The notes beneath the pieces were generated by a model. That model searched no databases. It was not told where the DNA came from and saw only the letters and a program-made list of their open reading frames with translations. A stretch of 64,000 bases of DNA from Emiliania huxleyi CCMP1516 (Eukaryota > Haptophyta > Isochrysidales > Noelaerhabdaceae): NCBI RefSeq assembly GCF_000372725.1, contig NW_005200333.1:672725-736724 (forward strand), written 5' to 3'. Each line of letters opens with the position of its first letter. Position 1 is the stretch's first letter. Of the stretch, positions 46,822 to 56,595 are shown one piece after another. A program made the translations under genes and the position numbers.

Positions 46822-49044
46822 ATGGTGCCATCGAAAGTCGCGATTGCGGCGGAAAATGGCATTGTGGGCCCCGTGGAATCATGGCTTGACGGCGGCGGGC
46901 GGATCGACACATCCTTTCAGAATAAAGGCCAAGTCTCCGCCGGCGGCAACGCTCATCAGGAGCAACGCTTCGAGATCGCCATCAAGAACATCACGCTCCT
47001 GATGGTTTCCGCCCGCAACGGTCATCAGCAGTTAGTCGAATTGCTGCTGAAGCGCGGCGCGGAGGTCAACTTGTCGGACAGCCTCGGAGCCACCGCCCTC
47101 ATCGGTGCTGCAGCCAATGGCCACGAGCAAGTGATCGACTCGTTGATCCAGCACGGTGCAGCAATCAACCAGCAAGGAGAGAACGGCAGCCCCGCGCTGC
47201 ATGCCGCCGCCTTCGGCGGACACGAGCGGGTGGTCGACCTGCTGCTGCGGCGCGGAGCAGAGATCGACCAGCGGAATTATGGTGGCTGGACCGCGATGAT
47301 GTGCGCCGCAAACTTCGACCAGCCTGCCGTCCTGCTTCGCCTACTGCGGGCTGGGGCCGACATGACGATTCGTGACCTGAGTGGCATTTCCGCGCTGCAG
47401 CTCGCCAAGGAGAAGAGCCACACCGCGTGCGTGGACGCCTTCCGGAAGCACCTCGAGGAGCTGAGGGCTCGGCGCGACGCGGCAGCGGGCGAGGCGAGTG
47501 CGGCAGCGGCGCTCCTCGGCGGCATGGCGAGCGTGGGCGGCGACTCTTCCGCTCCGTGGGCGTCGAACCGCCAAGGCGCGGGCCCGCCTTCGCTGGAGGT
47601 GGGCTCGCGGGTGTGGGCCAAAGACGGCAAGTGGAGAAAGGGGACGGTCCTGGCGGCGAGGGCGAGTGGCGCAGGTGCGTCTGGCATGACCGCTGCAGCG
47701 GCGGGATCGAGCACCAGCGAGCCAGCTCCTGCCGGCGGCGAGGGTGACTCTCCCAAGCGGCCGCTGGTGGCCGCACCGGCGACCCCCGACGGACTGCGCG
47801 CCATCGCGGCAGCGATGACCGAGCCCGGCAGGCCAAGGTGGCCAGCGCCGCCGCCGTCGGCAACCCAGCCCGCCGGAATCGAGATCATGGGAGCGGTCGA
47901 GCGCGGCGACGAGGCGGCGGTACTGGCATGGATCGAAGCCGGCGGAACGATCGAGACGACATGGACGATCGGGCCCGTTTCCGACGGCTCTGTAAGCGGC
48001 CTCACGCTGCTGATGAGCGCCGCTCGCTACGGCCGTGATCGGGTAGCCGACTTGCTCCTTCGGCACGGCGCGGGGGTCGACCACCTGCCGCCAGCGTTCG
48101 ACATGATTGGCATTGCAGGAGGTGCCACTGCGCTGGTGATCGCCGCCCGTCTCGGGCACGTGCCAGTCATCGACGTGCTGCTACTGCATGGCGCGGAGGT
48201 CGACCGGCAGGACAGCTACGGGGCAAGCGCGCTGTCGAACGCCGCCCACTACAACTTCCCTGCCGTCGTGCGCCAGATGCTTCGGGCGGGCGCAGACACG
48301 AGGCTGCGCGACAATGCTGGCGACACTGCGCTGCAGGTTGCCAAGGCGAGGGGCCACACCGAGTGCGCACACGCCATCGAGGAGCACCTCACCACCGAGA
48401 AGGCGGCTGAGAAGGCGGCAAGGGCGGCGGAGCTGGCAGAGGTGACAGCGGTGAGGGAGGCGGAGAGAGCGGCGGCGGAGGTGGAGGCGGCGCGACATGC
48501 CACGGCGCTGCTGGCGGAGATCGAGGCGGAGGAGGCGGCAGAGAAGCACGGCAAGGGCAAGAAGGGCAAGAAGAAGAAGAAGAAGAAGGGCAAGGGCGGA
48601 GGGAGTGGCGGCGCTGGGCCGTCGCAGGAGCCCAAGGAGGCGGCGGAGGCAGCGGCGGAGGCGGCGGAAGCGGCGGCTGCGTTGGCGGCTGCAGAGGAGG
48701 CGGAGCTAGCCGCAGCGCTCGAGGAGAGCGCGAGGCTGGAGGACGAGGCGAGGCGAGGGGCGGGCGGGACGTCGGGCTCCGCGCTGCAGGACGCAGCTCA
48801 GTGCCCCGAGCCGGCCGCGGGGAGCGAGGTGCCGCCCGAGCTGCAGTGCCCGCTCTCCTTCGAGATCATGTCGGACCCGGTGATGAACGTCGCTGGCCAA
48901 ACCTACGAGCGAGTGGCCATCGAGAAGTGGTTCGCGATGGGCAACCGCACCGATCCGATGAGCGGCGTGGTGCTTGAGTCCATGCTGCTGGTGCCGAACG
49001 TCGCGCTTCGAAGCATGTGCCGCAAATATCAACCCGAGGCGTGA
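46822..49044 (+). CDS. Ankyrin-repeat U-box E3 ubiquitin ligase
   Basis: Intronless; ATG 46822 in context AAAATGG preferred over the upstream non-ATG opening. Two ankyrin blocks (ITLLMVSARNGHQQLVELLL, SPALHAAAFGGHERVVDLLL; later LTLLMSAARYGRDRVADLLL). A linker KKGKKKKKKKGKGGG and PSQEPKEAAEA matches the paralogue at 42771. The C-terminus is a U-box: ELQCPLSFEIMSDPVM, GQTYERVAIEKWF, RTDPMSGVVL and LVPNVALRSMCRKYQ. The U-box recruits E2 enzymes; the ankyrin blocks would choose substrates. Confidence 0.92.
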   Translation: MVPSKVAIAAENGIVGPVESWLDGGGRIDTSFQNKGQVSAGGNAHQEQRFEIAIKNITLLMVSARNGHQQLVELLLKRGAEVNLSDSLGATALIGAAANGHEQVIDSLIQHGAAINQQGENGSPALHAAAFGGHERVVDLLLRRGAEIDQRNYGGWTAMMCAANFDQPAVLLRLLRAGADMTIRDLSGISALQLAKEKSHTACVDAFRKHLEELRARRDAAAGEASAAAALLGGMASVGGDSSAPWASNRQGAGPPSLEVGSRVWAKDGKWRKGTVLAARASGAGASGMTAAAAGSSTSEPAPAGGEGDSPKRPLVAAPATPDGLRAIAAAMTEPGRPRWPAPPPSATQPAGIEIMGAVERGDEAAVLAWIEAGGTIETTWTIGPVSDGSVSGLTLLMSAARYGRDRVADLLLRHGAGVDHLPPAFDMIGIAGGATALVIAARLGHVPVIDVLLLHGAEVDRQDSYGASALSNAAHYNFPAVVRQMLRAGADTRLRDNAGDTALQVAKARGHTECAHAIEEHLTTEKAAEKAARAAELAEVTAVREAERAAAEVEAARHATALLAEIEAEEAAEKHGKGKKGKKKKKKKGKGGGSGGAGPSQEPKEAAEAAAEAAEAAAALAAAEEAELAAALEESARLEDEARRGAGGTSGSALQDAAQCPEPAAGSEVPPELQCPLSFEIMSDPVMNVAGQTYERVAIEKWFAMGNRTDPMSGVVLESMLLVPNVALRSMCRKYQPEA

Positions 49045-49405
49045 ACCGCCGGCCGACCAAGAGCCCCAGTCGTCTGGCTTCGGAAGAGCATGGCATGAAC
49101 AGTTCAACAGAGCACAGAGCTCAGAGGAGGCCAAATGCCACACTTTGTCGCACACACTGTCCTCTGATCCTCGCCCGCGGTGGGCACACAATCCCAATCC
49201 CCCCCCCCCCCCCCGGGCTCGCTAGCGCGTGCGGCGCCGGCGGCGCGGCGCCCGGCGGGTGTGTGTCGAGAGTTGAGAGTGTTTTTGCCCATTCGCGCGC
49301 GTGTGCCTCCGCGCAACCTGTGGTTCCATTATCCATACAGTAAAGTACCGTCTGAAGCCTCTGAGACAGTGACACACACACACCCGTGTACATATGCCAC
49401 TCGGC
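49045..49405. other. Intergenic, convergent ends
   Basis: Contains a C-run at 49201-49214 and no supported ORF. Confidence 0.4.
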
Positions 49406-51157
49406 TTAAGTACTGCCACCTCTGCTCCTCGACTGCGATATGGCCATGGAGCGGAAGATCCCGATAGATCGCCCCAGCATCGACGGCGTCTCCTCGCTCG
49501 ACCCCGGCGGCGGTGCACGCGGCTCGGCCTTGGGCGCTCCGCTGGAGCCCGCGCCGAGCGGCGGCGGCGGCGGCGGCGGCGGCGCGGCGAGTAGGCCCTC
49601 GATCACGGCGATGGCCGCCTTCTTGCTCGTACAAGCATCCGTGCAGACCGACGAGTGGACGCACAGCCAGCAGCCGTCGTCGCAGTCGCAGCTCGTCATC
49701 AGCTCGAGCGCCGAGCGCAGCAGCTCGGGCATCGCCGTGGCCACCCGCTCAGTGAGGCCGATCCCACCGACGCAGCGGTCGAAGAGGAGCAGCCGCTTGG
49801 AGCGCAGCTTCCGCTCCTTGAAGGCCTCGCACTCGCAGCCGAGGTCGGCCGGCTTGCAGCTCAGCCGCAGCGGCGTCACCGCCAGCAGCGCGTGGGCCGC
49901 CGCATGCAGCCCCGCCTCGAGATCGATCGCAAGCTCCTCCTCCTCCTCCTCGTCGTCCGCCGCCTCCGCCGCCGCCGCCGCAGCCTCTCCTCCTCCTCCT
50001 CCTCCTCCTCCTCCTCCTTCTCCTGGTGCTGCTGCCGCTGCTGCTGCCGCTGCTGCTTTACCCAGACGGCCGCCTCGCGATTCCACTCCAGAGCCAACAG
50101 CCTCCACCTCCCGGTACGCGCACGACGCAGCCCCGCTCGCCCCTCCTCTCTGAGCCCAAAGTCTCCCCCTAAGGCGCCATATCTCCCCATCTCTCGCCCC
50201 TCCCCTCCGGGCATCGCCCCCCCCCGCACCGGTCGCGTGCCAACCCGTTCCGCTCCCCGCCTCTTCCCTCCTGCTGCCGCGCCGCCACGCGCTCCACGCC
50301 AGCTGCAGCCGCAAAGCGACGAGGTCGGCTGCCATCTGCAGCGGCGTGAGCGGCGTCACCTTCGAGCCCTCGACGTCCCGCCACGCCACCGGCACCGAGG
50401 CGATGCGGTAGCCGCGCGCCTAACCTCTGGTGATCCCGGGTGATCCCGGGTAATCTCGTGTGATCTCGTGTTATCTCGGGTGATCTCGCGTAATCTCGGG
50501 CAATCTGGGGCAATCTCTCGCCTGCGCGAGGGCGAGGAGCTGCACGTCGTACGCCCAGCCGCGGATCTGCAGCGACGGGAAGAGCTCGCGCGCCGCGCGG
50601 CGGGAGAGAAGCTTGAACCCGCACTGAGTGTCGGGCACGCCCCGCACGCAGGTCGACGCGAGAGCCGCAAAGACGACTCCCATCAGCCTCCTCGCGGCGG
50701 GCCGAGCGGCGAGAGCCGCGGCGCGGCAGCCGACGGCCATCTCGCAGCCGCGCGCGCCCACCCGCCGCTCGAGCGCGGGCAGCGCCGCGAGGGGCGTGGC
50801 GCCGTCCGCGTCGAGGAGGAGCAGGAGGTCGCCTCGCGCCGCCGCCGCGCCGGCGGCGAGGGCAGCGCCCTTGCCGCGATTGGCCCCACGGCCGGAGGAG
50901 AGGAGCCGCAGCCGCGGCTCCGCCGCCAGCCGCGCCGCGACGAGCTCGCACGTTGAATCGTGGGAGCCGTCGTCCACCACGATGATCTCCCACGGGCCTC
51001 GCCGGGTGGTCGACAGGTGAGCGAGCGACTCCTCGAGCGTGCGCGGCAGCCTCTCTGCCTCGTCGTACGCAGGGATGATCACAGAGAGAGACGCGGTGCC
51101 GACAGTGCACTGCGCGGCCGGCGAGCGCGGGCGCGGCGATGGCAACCGGAGCCGCAT
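49406..51157 (-). CDS. ALG5-type dolichyl-phosphate beta-glucosyltransferase in frame with a DUF1998 domain
   Basis: The N-terminal half makes Glc-P-dolichol at the ER. Exon 1 (50522-51157) has LSVIIPAYDEAERLP, WEIIVVDDGSHDST, GANRGKGAALAAGAAAARGD, LLLLDADGATP (DxD-type), GVPDTQCGFKLLSRRAA and IRGWAYDVQLLALAQ. Exon 2 starts at 50419 with ARGYRIASVPVAWRDVEGSK, the family C-terminal part. Without a stop the frame then passes through a Gly/Ala/Glu linker into HALLAVTPLRLSCKPADLG, LLLFDRCVGGIGLTERVA and a Cys cluster (CDCDDGCWLCVHSSVC), which is the DUF1998 module usually found at the end of MrfA/HRQ1-type helicases; no helicase domain is present. Either a fusion or a hidden second gene. The ATG at 51157 is preferred because the frame above it overlaps the next gene. 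Confidence 0.75.
50420..50521 (-). other. Intron with GGGTGATCTCG array filler
   Basis: GC-AG intron between LLALAQ and ARGYRIAS, nine degenerate units of GGTGATCTCG type. The 5' copy of the next exon is short (GCG.G.G). Confidence 0.75.
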
Positions 51158-51284
51158 GTGTGGGGACCGTGCGCGAATTCTTTTTTCGTAGTCTCCAAAC
51201 AAACCAAACCAAAATTCTCCATCTCCACCCCGCCGCGCCGCGAACAGTATAAGAATATCGGGCGCATAGACAAACCCCACCACC

Positions 51285-52692
51285 TCACTGCCCCGGCGCC
51301 CACACCTCGATCTTCTTGGGCAGCAGCTGGTTCGGCAGGTCCTCTCCGTGGCCTAGGCTGCCGTGGTCTCCATTGCCCCAGGTAAAGACAGCGCCGTCAG
51401 CGGTGATGGCGAGGCTGTGGTATGATCCAGCCGACACGGCGACGACGCGCTGCCCTGCAAAGGCCTCGATCTTCTTGGGCAGCAACTGGCCCTGCATGTC
51501 ACCGTGGCCCAGCTTGCCAAAGCCTCCACCGCCCCAGCTAGACACTGCCGTTGATGGTGAGGGCGAGGTTGTGGTTGCCTCCGGCCGACACAGCGACGAC
51601 GCGCTGGCCAGCCAAGGCCTCGATCTTCTTGGGCAGCAGCCGGAACATCCTCTCGCCGTGGCCCAGCTGGCCCCCACCTCCATCGCCCCAGCTCCAGAGA
51701 GCGCCATCGGCGGTGAGGACGAGGCTGTGGAAGCATCCAGGCGCGACAGCGACGGTGCGCTGGCCGGCAAAGGCCTCGACCTTCTTTGGCAGCAGCTGGT
51801 CCTGCTGGTCGCCGTGGCCAAGCCGGCAAAAGCCTCCACCTCCCCAGCTCCAGACGGCGCCGTCGGCGCTGAGGGCGAAGCTGTGGAAGCCTCCAGCCGC
51901 CACAGCAATGACGCGCTGGCCAGCCAAGGATTCGATCTTCTTTGGCAGCAGCTGGTCCTGCTCGTCACCGTGGCCCAGCCGGCCAAAGGCTCCATCGCCC
52001 CAGCTCCAGACACTGCCGTTGGCGGTGAGGGCAAGGCTGTGTTCGCCTCCAGCCGAGACAGCGACGACGCGCTGGCCAGCCAAGGCCTCGACCTTTTTCG
52101 GCTGCCACTGCTGCTGCCTGTCGCCGTGGCCCAGCTGGCCATAGCCGCCCGGGCCCCAGCTCCAGACACCGCTATCGGCGGTAATGGCGAGGTTGGACCC
52201 GGCTGCAGCCGACACGCTCACGGCACGCTCGCCGCCCAGCGGCGAAGGGAGGCGGGTCGGCGTGTTGAGCTGCATCACGCCCTCGCCGTGACCGAGCAGT
52301 CCTGGCGTCCAGCCCTCAGCCTTTCCGCACGACGAGAGGCGCCCCTCGCCGTCGATGAAGAGGCTGTGCCGTTCGCCTGCCGCCGCCCTCACCGGCAGGT
52401 TGGACTCGCGCAGCAGCGCCGAATAGCACAGCCACCGCACGGCGCAGCCCTCGCCCTCTGGCTGCGCCGGCGGCTCGTAGCCGGCCTCTTGCAGGCGCAA
52501 GCGGATGCCCTCCAGCGCAAGCGAGGCGTAGAAGAGCAGCGAGACGGCCGCGACGCGAGCGATGTCGGCGGGGTCGCAGCGAGAGATGACGCGCGCGAGA
52601 AGCTCAAGGGGCAGGTCGGTGAGGGGGCAGTGTGTGGCGGCGGCGGAGGCGGCGGCGAGGCGGCGCGAGCGGCGGCGGGGTGGGGTGGACAT
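51285..52692 (-). pseudogene. F-box and RCC1-repeat protein gene with a frameshift
   Basis: ATG at 52692 (MSTPPRRRSRR). An F-box-like LTDLPLELLARVISRC is followed by RCC1 repeats of about 52 residues: VWSWGPGGYGQLGHGD, VWSWGDGAFGRLGHGDEQDQ, VWSWGGGGFCRLGHGDQQDQ, LWSWGDGGGGQLGHGE and, after the break, SWGGGGFGKLGHGDMQGQ and FTWGNGDHGSLGHGE. Near 51536-51545 two bases are missing compared with the other repeats, where a Trp codon should be, so the first frame stops and the last two repeats lie in another frame. Real truncation, sequencing error or programmed shift cannot be told apart here. An intact protein would be a propeller adaptor of an SCF-type ligase. Confidence 0.8.
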
Positions 52693-54555
52693 CGCGAGGA
52701 AAAGAAAAACTTCCGCGCGCGGCCTCGAGGGCGACACCCTCCCTGCGAACTCTTTTTCGGTGGTGTACCGGTAGACAAGACTACCCTTCCACCACCGCGA
52801 GCCTCGCCCTGCTGAGCCGCGTCCTAGTTGGTGGCCATACCTAGGAGAGTTGGATCCAAAAGATGCCACCAATTCGCCGAGCGAGTGAAAGACCTAGCTA
52901 GTTGAGAAGCTCCATTCAAGCTCCTACCTGCTACCTAGCAGGAGAAGAGATGAAGCAGGCGCTAGAACCTAGATGGCGGGGACTGGCCGATCGATGAGGG
53001 GATGAGAGTGGCGGCTAATGCGTGCACGTGGGCGGCTGTCCTGAGGGGGGGTGGGATGGAAAGTCAAATCCAGAGGTTCATAAACTTAGCCAACTCCACG
53101 TTAGCATTACACATGTACTGTATCATTACAGTACTAGAGCTGTTTAACGTTGGGAGCTGAACAGTGTTGCTAGTGTTAACAGTAACAACAGAACAACAGT
53201 GGGGCTCCCCAACAACAGTAGCTAACGTTAGGCCGGCTGAACAACAATAAGGAAGGCCTGGCAGTGACCCACGACGACCTCCAGTGTCCAGTGCGGGTAA
53301 TACCCGAAAATACCCGGGAAAACCCAGGTATTTTCGGGTTTTACCCGGGTTTTTTGCCGTTTTCTGCTTGCTGGCCGCTGAACAACAGTAACAACAGTAA
53401 CAAACAGTAACAGCATGGGCTGGGGTGAACACTTGAACAACGTTAAGGATTTCAGCCAACACTAGCGCAACTGTTAGGCCCAAAGTTAATGTTAAACAGC
53501 TCTATACAGTACGGTAGGCAAATAGGTGCAAGAACGCATGGCAGCGTGCGACGTGAGCAATCCAGGGTGTTGTGCCAACGGTACTGGGCTGGGTTTTTAG
53601 GCATTGTGGGGTTGGCACTCCCATCGACCCTCATGACCTCCTGCGGTCTCTGAGATGGACACCAGTGGGTGTGGGACCACAGTCAGGATACACTCGAAGG
53701 CTGGGTAAGCAGTAGAGGTCGATACTCGACGCGTCCCACATGGTCTGTGTCGCTGTCGGCACGCTGTCGACAGGACGTCGAGCGACACCGGTGGCAGTGC
53801 CACCCAGGAGTGGTCGGGCGGTTGCCCGTCATGAGAGAGCCACCATGTGATCCGTATGATGATTCCTGACAACCGCCTCAGTCAACTTTCGTCACAGTTC
53901 CCGCTCTGAGAGGAGCTGCGGGTCAGCTCGACAGCTGGAGCTGTGTCGCCGGCGTGCGGCGGCCTGCCTCCGGAGGTGCCTCTAGGTGGACATTTTTTGG
54001 TCACCGTGAGAGAACGCGTTCGAATTTTCACTCCGGAACTTCAACTCTGCACGCGCACCGGCCAGGGCTACAATAGTGCCAGTGAGGCGGAGGCGCGAGT
54101 CGGAAGGCCGCGACCGTCAAGTGTTTTCGACATTTTCCTACAATCGCTGTGAACCCAGCCACGTATTGAGTGCACATTTATCTTTTATGTTTTATGTTGT
54201 GTGCATGCGCATGTGCGCACTGGTGGATGCACACAGCTACACAGCACCTCACACGACAGCCATACTGTATACGCCGACCGAGGACCGCTCACATCACACC
54301 ACACAGACACGGAGCGAGCTTCTCTCCTTCACCTGAGGCGCTCACACGTGCGGTGGCGGCTTCGGGTCGTATCCGTGCGCCATCAGGGCGTGTTCCCTAT
54401 CCATGTATAAACCCCGGACGCATGTGCACACGTATTTCCTGCACCGGATCGACACGCCGACGCGCGATGCAAGCGTCGTCCGTGTTCCGCTCTCGCCGCG
54501 GCCGTCACCACGCTCCGCTAATGTTGCTCACGTCGCCGCGTCGCGCGAAAGTCGT
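52693..54555. other. Gene-poor stretch, 1.9 kb
   Basis: A segment 52841-52900 (CTAGGAGAGTTGGATCCAAA, AGATG, AATTCGC, TGAAAGACCTA) is repeated at 55112-55165. 53290-53355 can fold on AATACCCGGGAAAACCCAGG-like arms. Repeated AACAACAGTAAC motifs at 53170-53410. No gene supported. Confidence 0.5.
53285..53355. repeat. Hairpin-forming GGGTATTTTCGGG sequence
   Basis: ACCCGAAAATACCCGGG faces CAGGTATTTTCGGGTT. The motif also appears, more diverged, near 5545-5595. Confidence 0.5.
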
Positions 54556-54987
54556 CTACGCCTTTTTCTTCTTCGCCGAGCCCTTGGCCCTCTTTTCTTG
54601 GGCCGGCGCCGCTGCGGACGTGTCGGCGGTGGATGCTCTGCTCGCGAATAGTGTCCCATTCCGGAATTTGCCGAGGAGCACGCCGGCTGCAAACCACGCA
54701 ATCAATATCAGCCACGTCGTTGGATTGGCGATGTTCTCGTAATCGGTGAACCACTCGAGTTTGGAGGCGATCTGCGTCTTGGATTGGCGCAGGCCATTCA
54801 TCAGCAAGCTCGTGAGGTTCAAGGAGCCGCCTGCAGACGGCGACGCGATTGTGGCGCCGGTCGGAGCAGCTGCTGGCGTCGTGGTGTTGCTCGGGGCGCG
54901 TGACTCGTTCAGATGCTTCGCGAGTTGGAAGGCGAAAAAGAAGCCGGCCATGTTGAAGAGCTTCTTGAAGGTGTCAGCGGACGGCAT
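54556..54987 (-). CDS. Small membrane protein with lysine-rich tail, unknown function
   Basis: 143 residues from ATG 54987 (MPSADTFKKLFNMAGFFFAF). One clear transmembrane helix (TTWLILIAWFAAGVLLG) near the C-terminal third, a weaker hydrophobic N-terminal stretch, and an end AKGSAKKKKA that fits a di-lysine ER-retrieval pattern. Family not recognised. ER location is inference. Confidence 0.6.
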   Translation of the reverse strand: MPSADTFKKLFNMAGFFFAFQLAKHLNESRAPSNTTTPAAAPTGATIASPSAGGSLNLTSLLMNGLRQSKTQIASKLEWFTDYENIANPTTWLILIAWFAAGVLLGKFRNGTLFASRASTADTSAAAPAQEKRAKGSAKKKKA

Positions 54988-55111
54988 CGGTCGCAACGTC
55001 CCTGGCGGCCCTAGGAGCTGGCGAGTAGGCTTGGATGGAGCAGAATCCGGACGAGTCCCAACGGGTCCTCGGAGAGGGTACCCCGGGTGGGCGGGGCCTC
55101 TACTCGCAAGC

Positions 55112-55165
55112 CCTAGGAGAGTTGGATCCAAAAGATGAGAAGAAGAATTCGCTTGAAAGACCTAC
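55112..55165. repeat. Dispersed repeat shared with 52841-52900
   Basis: CTAGGAGAGTTGGATCCAAA, AGATG, GAATTCGC and TTGAAAGACCTA are common to both. Confidence 0.6.
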
Positions 55166-55487
55166 TTCTGTGCTCTGGAGGGAGGGAGGGTCCGACGCTT
55201 TTTTTGTTCCGGCCCGTGCGTAGTGAGCTCATCATCACATCTCCTGAGGCCTCCACGAACGCCGCATTCACCTGATCCCGGGCCTTGTCAGCGGCTTGCT
55301 CCCCTTTCTCCGTCGCCTCGCGCATCAGATTTGCAAACGACTCCGCCAGGCCCGTTTGCCTTTCGAAGAGCGCTGCTTGCCACCTGCTGCACCGATGACC
55401 TGGATGCAAGTCTTGAGGCCACGCACATAATCAAAACAAAACCACCGGCGGCCCCACGACGGCGTCCTCGCCGCCTGGGCGGACGCG

Positions 55488-56119
55488 ATGCGCGCCCCGG
55501 CCAACGCGCCGGTCGTGCACGGCGACAAGGAGAAACCAGAGCTCACCCGGCAGTACAATGAGGGGTACAAGACTGACCTCGCAGAACCCCACGCGGGACC
55601 GGGAGGATGCGATGAAGTAAATGAGATCAAGCTCTGGACGCCCCTCCTCAAGACCTCCTCGACAGGCGTTGGCAACGCCTCGAGTGGCGGCACGCCCGCC
55701 TCCGTCGGCCACTCCTACGCCTTTTCGGCAACACCGAGGAGAAGGCCCGCCGCCTGAACATGGGCTGCAAGGCGCGCGGGCAGCCCGGCCAACCCTTCGA
55801 CCACAAGACCGGCCACGGCTACGTCAAGGCGCATCGCGGTTTCTACCACGACGCGATCTTTGTCAAGCGCAATAACTTCAACCTGCTGCTCCACGAGACG
55901 TTCGGCGGCGGCTTCTCGCCCACCGCCGTTCTCAAGCTGCGCCGCCTCGCGCGCAAAGTCGCGCGCGGCAGCGTTGACCGCACGGCCTACTCGCCCAAGT
56001 ACTCGCTCTCTTTTATGTCCCACCATGCAGAGCGCATCTCTCTCTCTGTTGTGCGAGGCGTGAACCGCGCCATTCGCTCTCACCTGGCAACCCTGTCTGC
56101 ACGTCTCGCGCGCGCGTGA
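55488..56119 (+). CDS. Unknown protein, probably two exons
   Basis: Two open stretches look coding. The first contains HGDKEKPELTRQYNEGYKTD. The second, ending at 56119, contains DLLDRRWQRLEWRHARLRR, PLLRLFGNTEEKARRLNMGC and GHGYVKAHRGFYHDAIFVKR. They are in different frames and would need an intron near 55590-55640. Rich in Arg/Lys; no family recognised. It could be part of a mobile element. Confidence 0.4.
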
Positions 56120-56171
56120 ACAGGGCTCCAGGCCCCAAATTACGTGTGAGTGTTAGAGTTGTTTGGTATTG

Positions 56172-56471
56172 CTAAAAATCTCTCACATAATCAGGAGCCG
56201 GAGCCTTGTGTACACTTGGCGAAGCTTCGTCGTCGAGCTGTTGAGCGAGCGACAAGATGGCGTAGTCGAGTGGCGTGCTCCGCGACGCGTAGTAACCCGA
56301 AGAAGGATCCGCGCCAGTGCCGCCATCCAAGCAGTTGGGGTTGGCGCCGCGATCGAGCAAGAATTGCACCAGCGGCGCTTTGCCGGCCCGTGCGTAGTGA
56401 TGAAGCATGGTCGCCCCAGCTCGCAGTCGAAGGGCAGGTGCAACAGCTCCGGCGTTGGCGCACAGAGGCAT
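56172..56471 (-). CDS. Short ankyrin-repeat protein
   Basis: 99 residues from ATG 56471: ATMLHHYARAGKAPLVQFLL, DRGANPNCLDGGTGADP and RSTPLDYAILSLAQQ, about one and a half ankyrin repeats. May be a fragment, or the last exon of a gene whose upstream part is not visible; the divergent EXS gene starts 124 bp away. Confidence 0.55.
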   Translation of the reverse strand: MPLCANAGAVAPALRLRAGATMLHHYARAGKAPLVQFLLDRGANPNCLDGGTGADPSSGYYASRSTPLDYAILSLAQQLDDEASPSVHKAPAPDYVRDF

Positions 56472-56595
56472 CGCGACGAGTAGAGAAGTAGTACAACCCG
56501 GTCGTAATACTGCTCCCACTGCTTTTCTTTCCTTAAGATTCTTTCCTTCTTGCGTTCCGACTTATTCACCCGTCCCTATCGCGCGCATCCCGACC

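Noticed and set aside
51158..51283. Upstream non-internal start for the ALG5 gene at 51283
   Set aside because: It would touch the stop of the RCC1 gene at 51285, leaving no room for a promoter; the ATG at 51157 is preferred, though an N-terminal helix could be lost.
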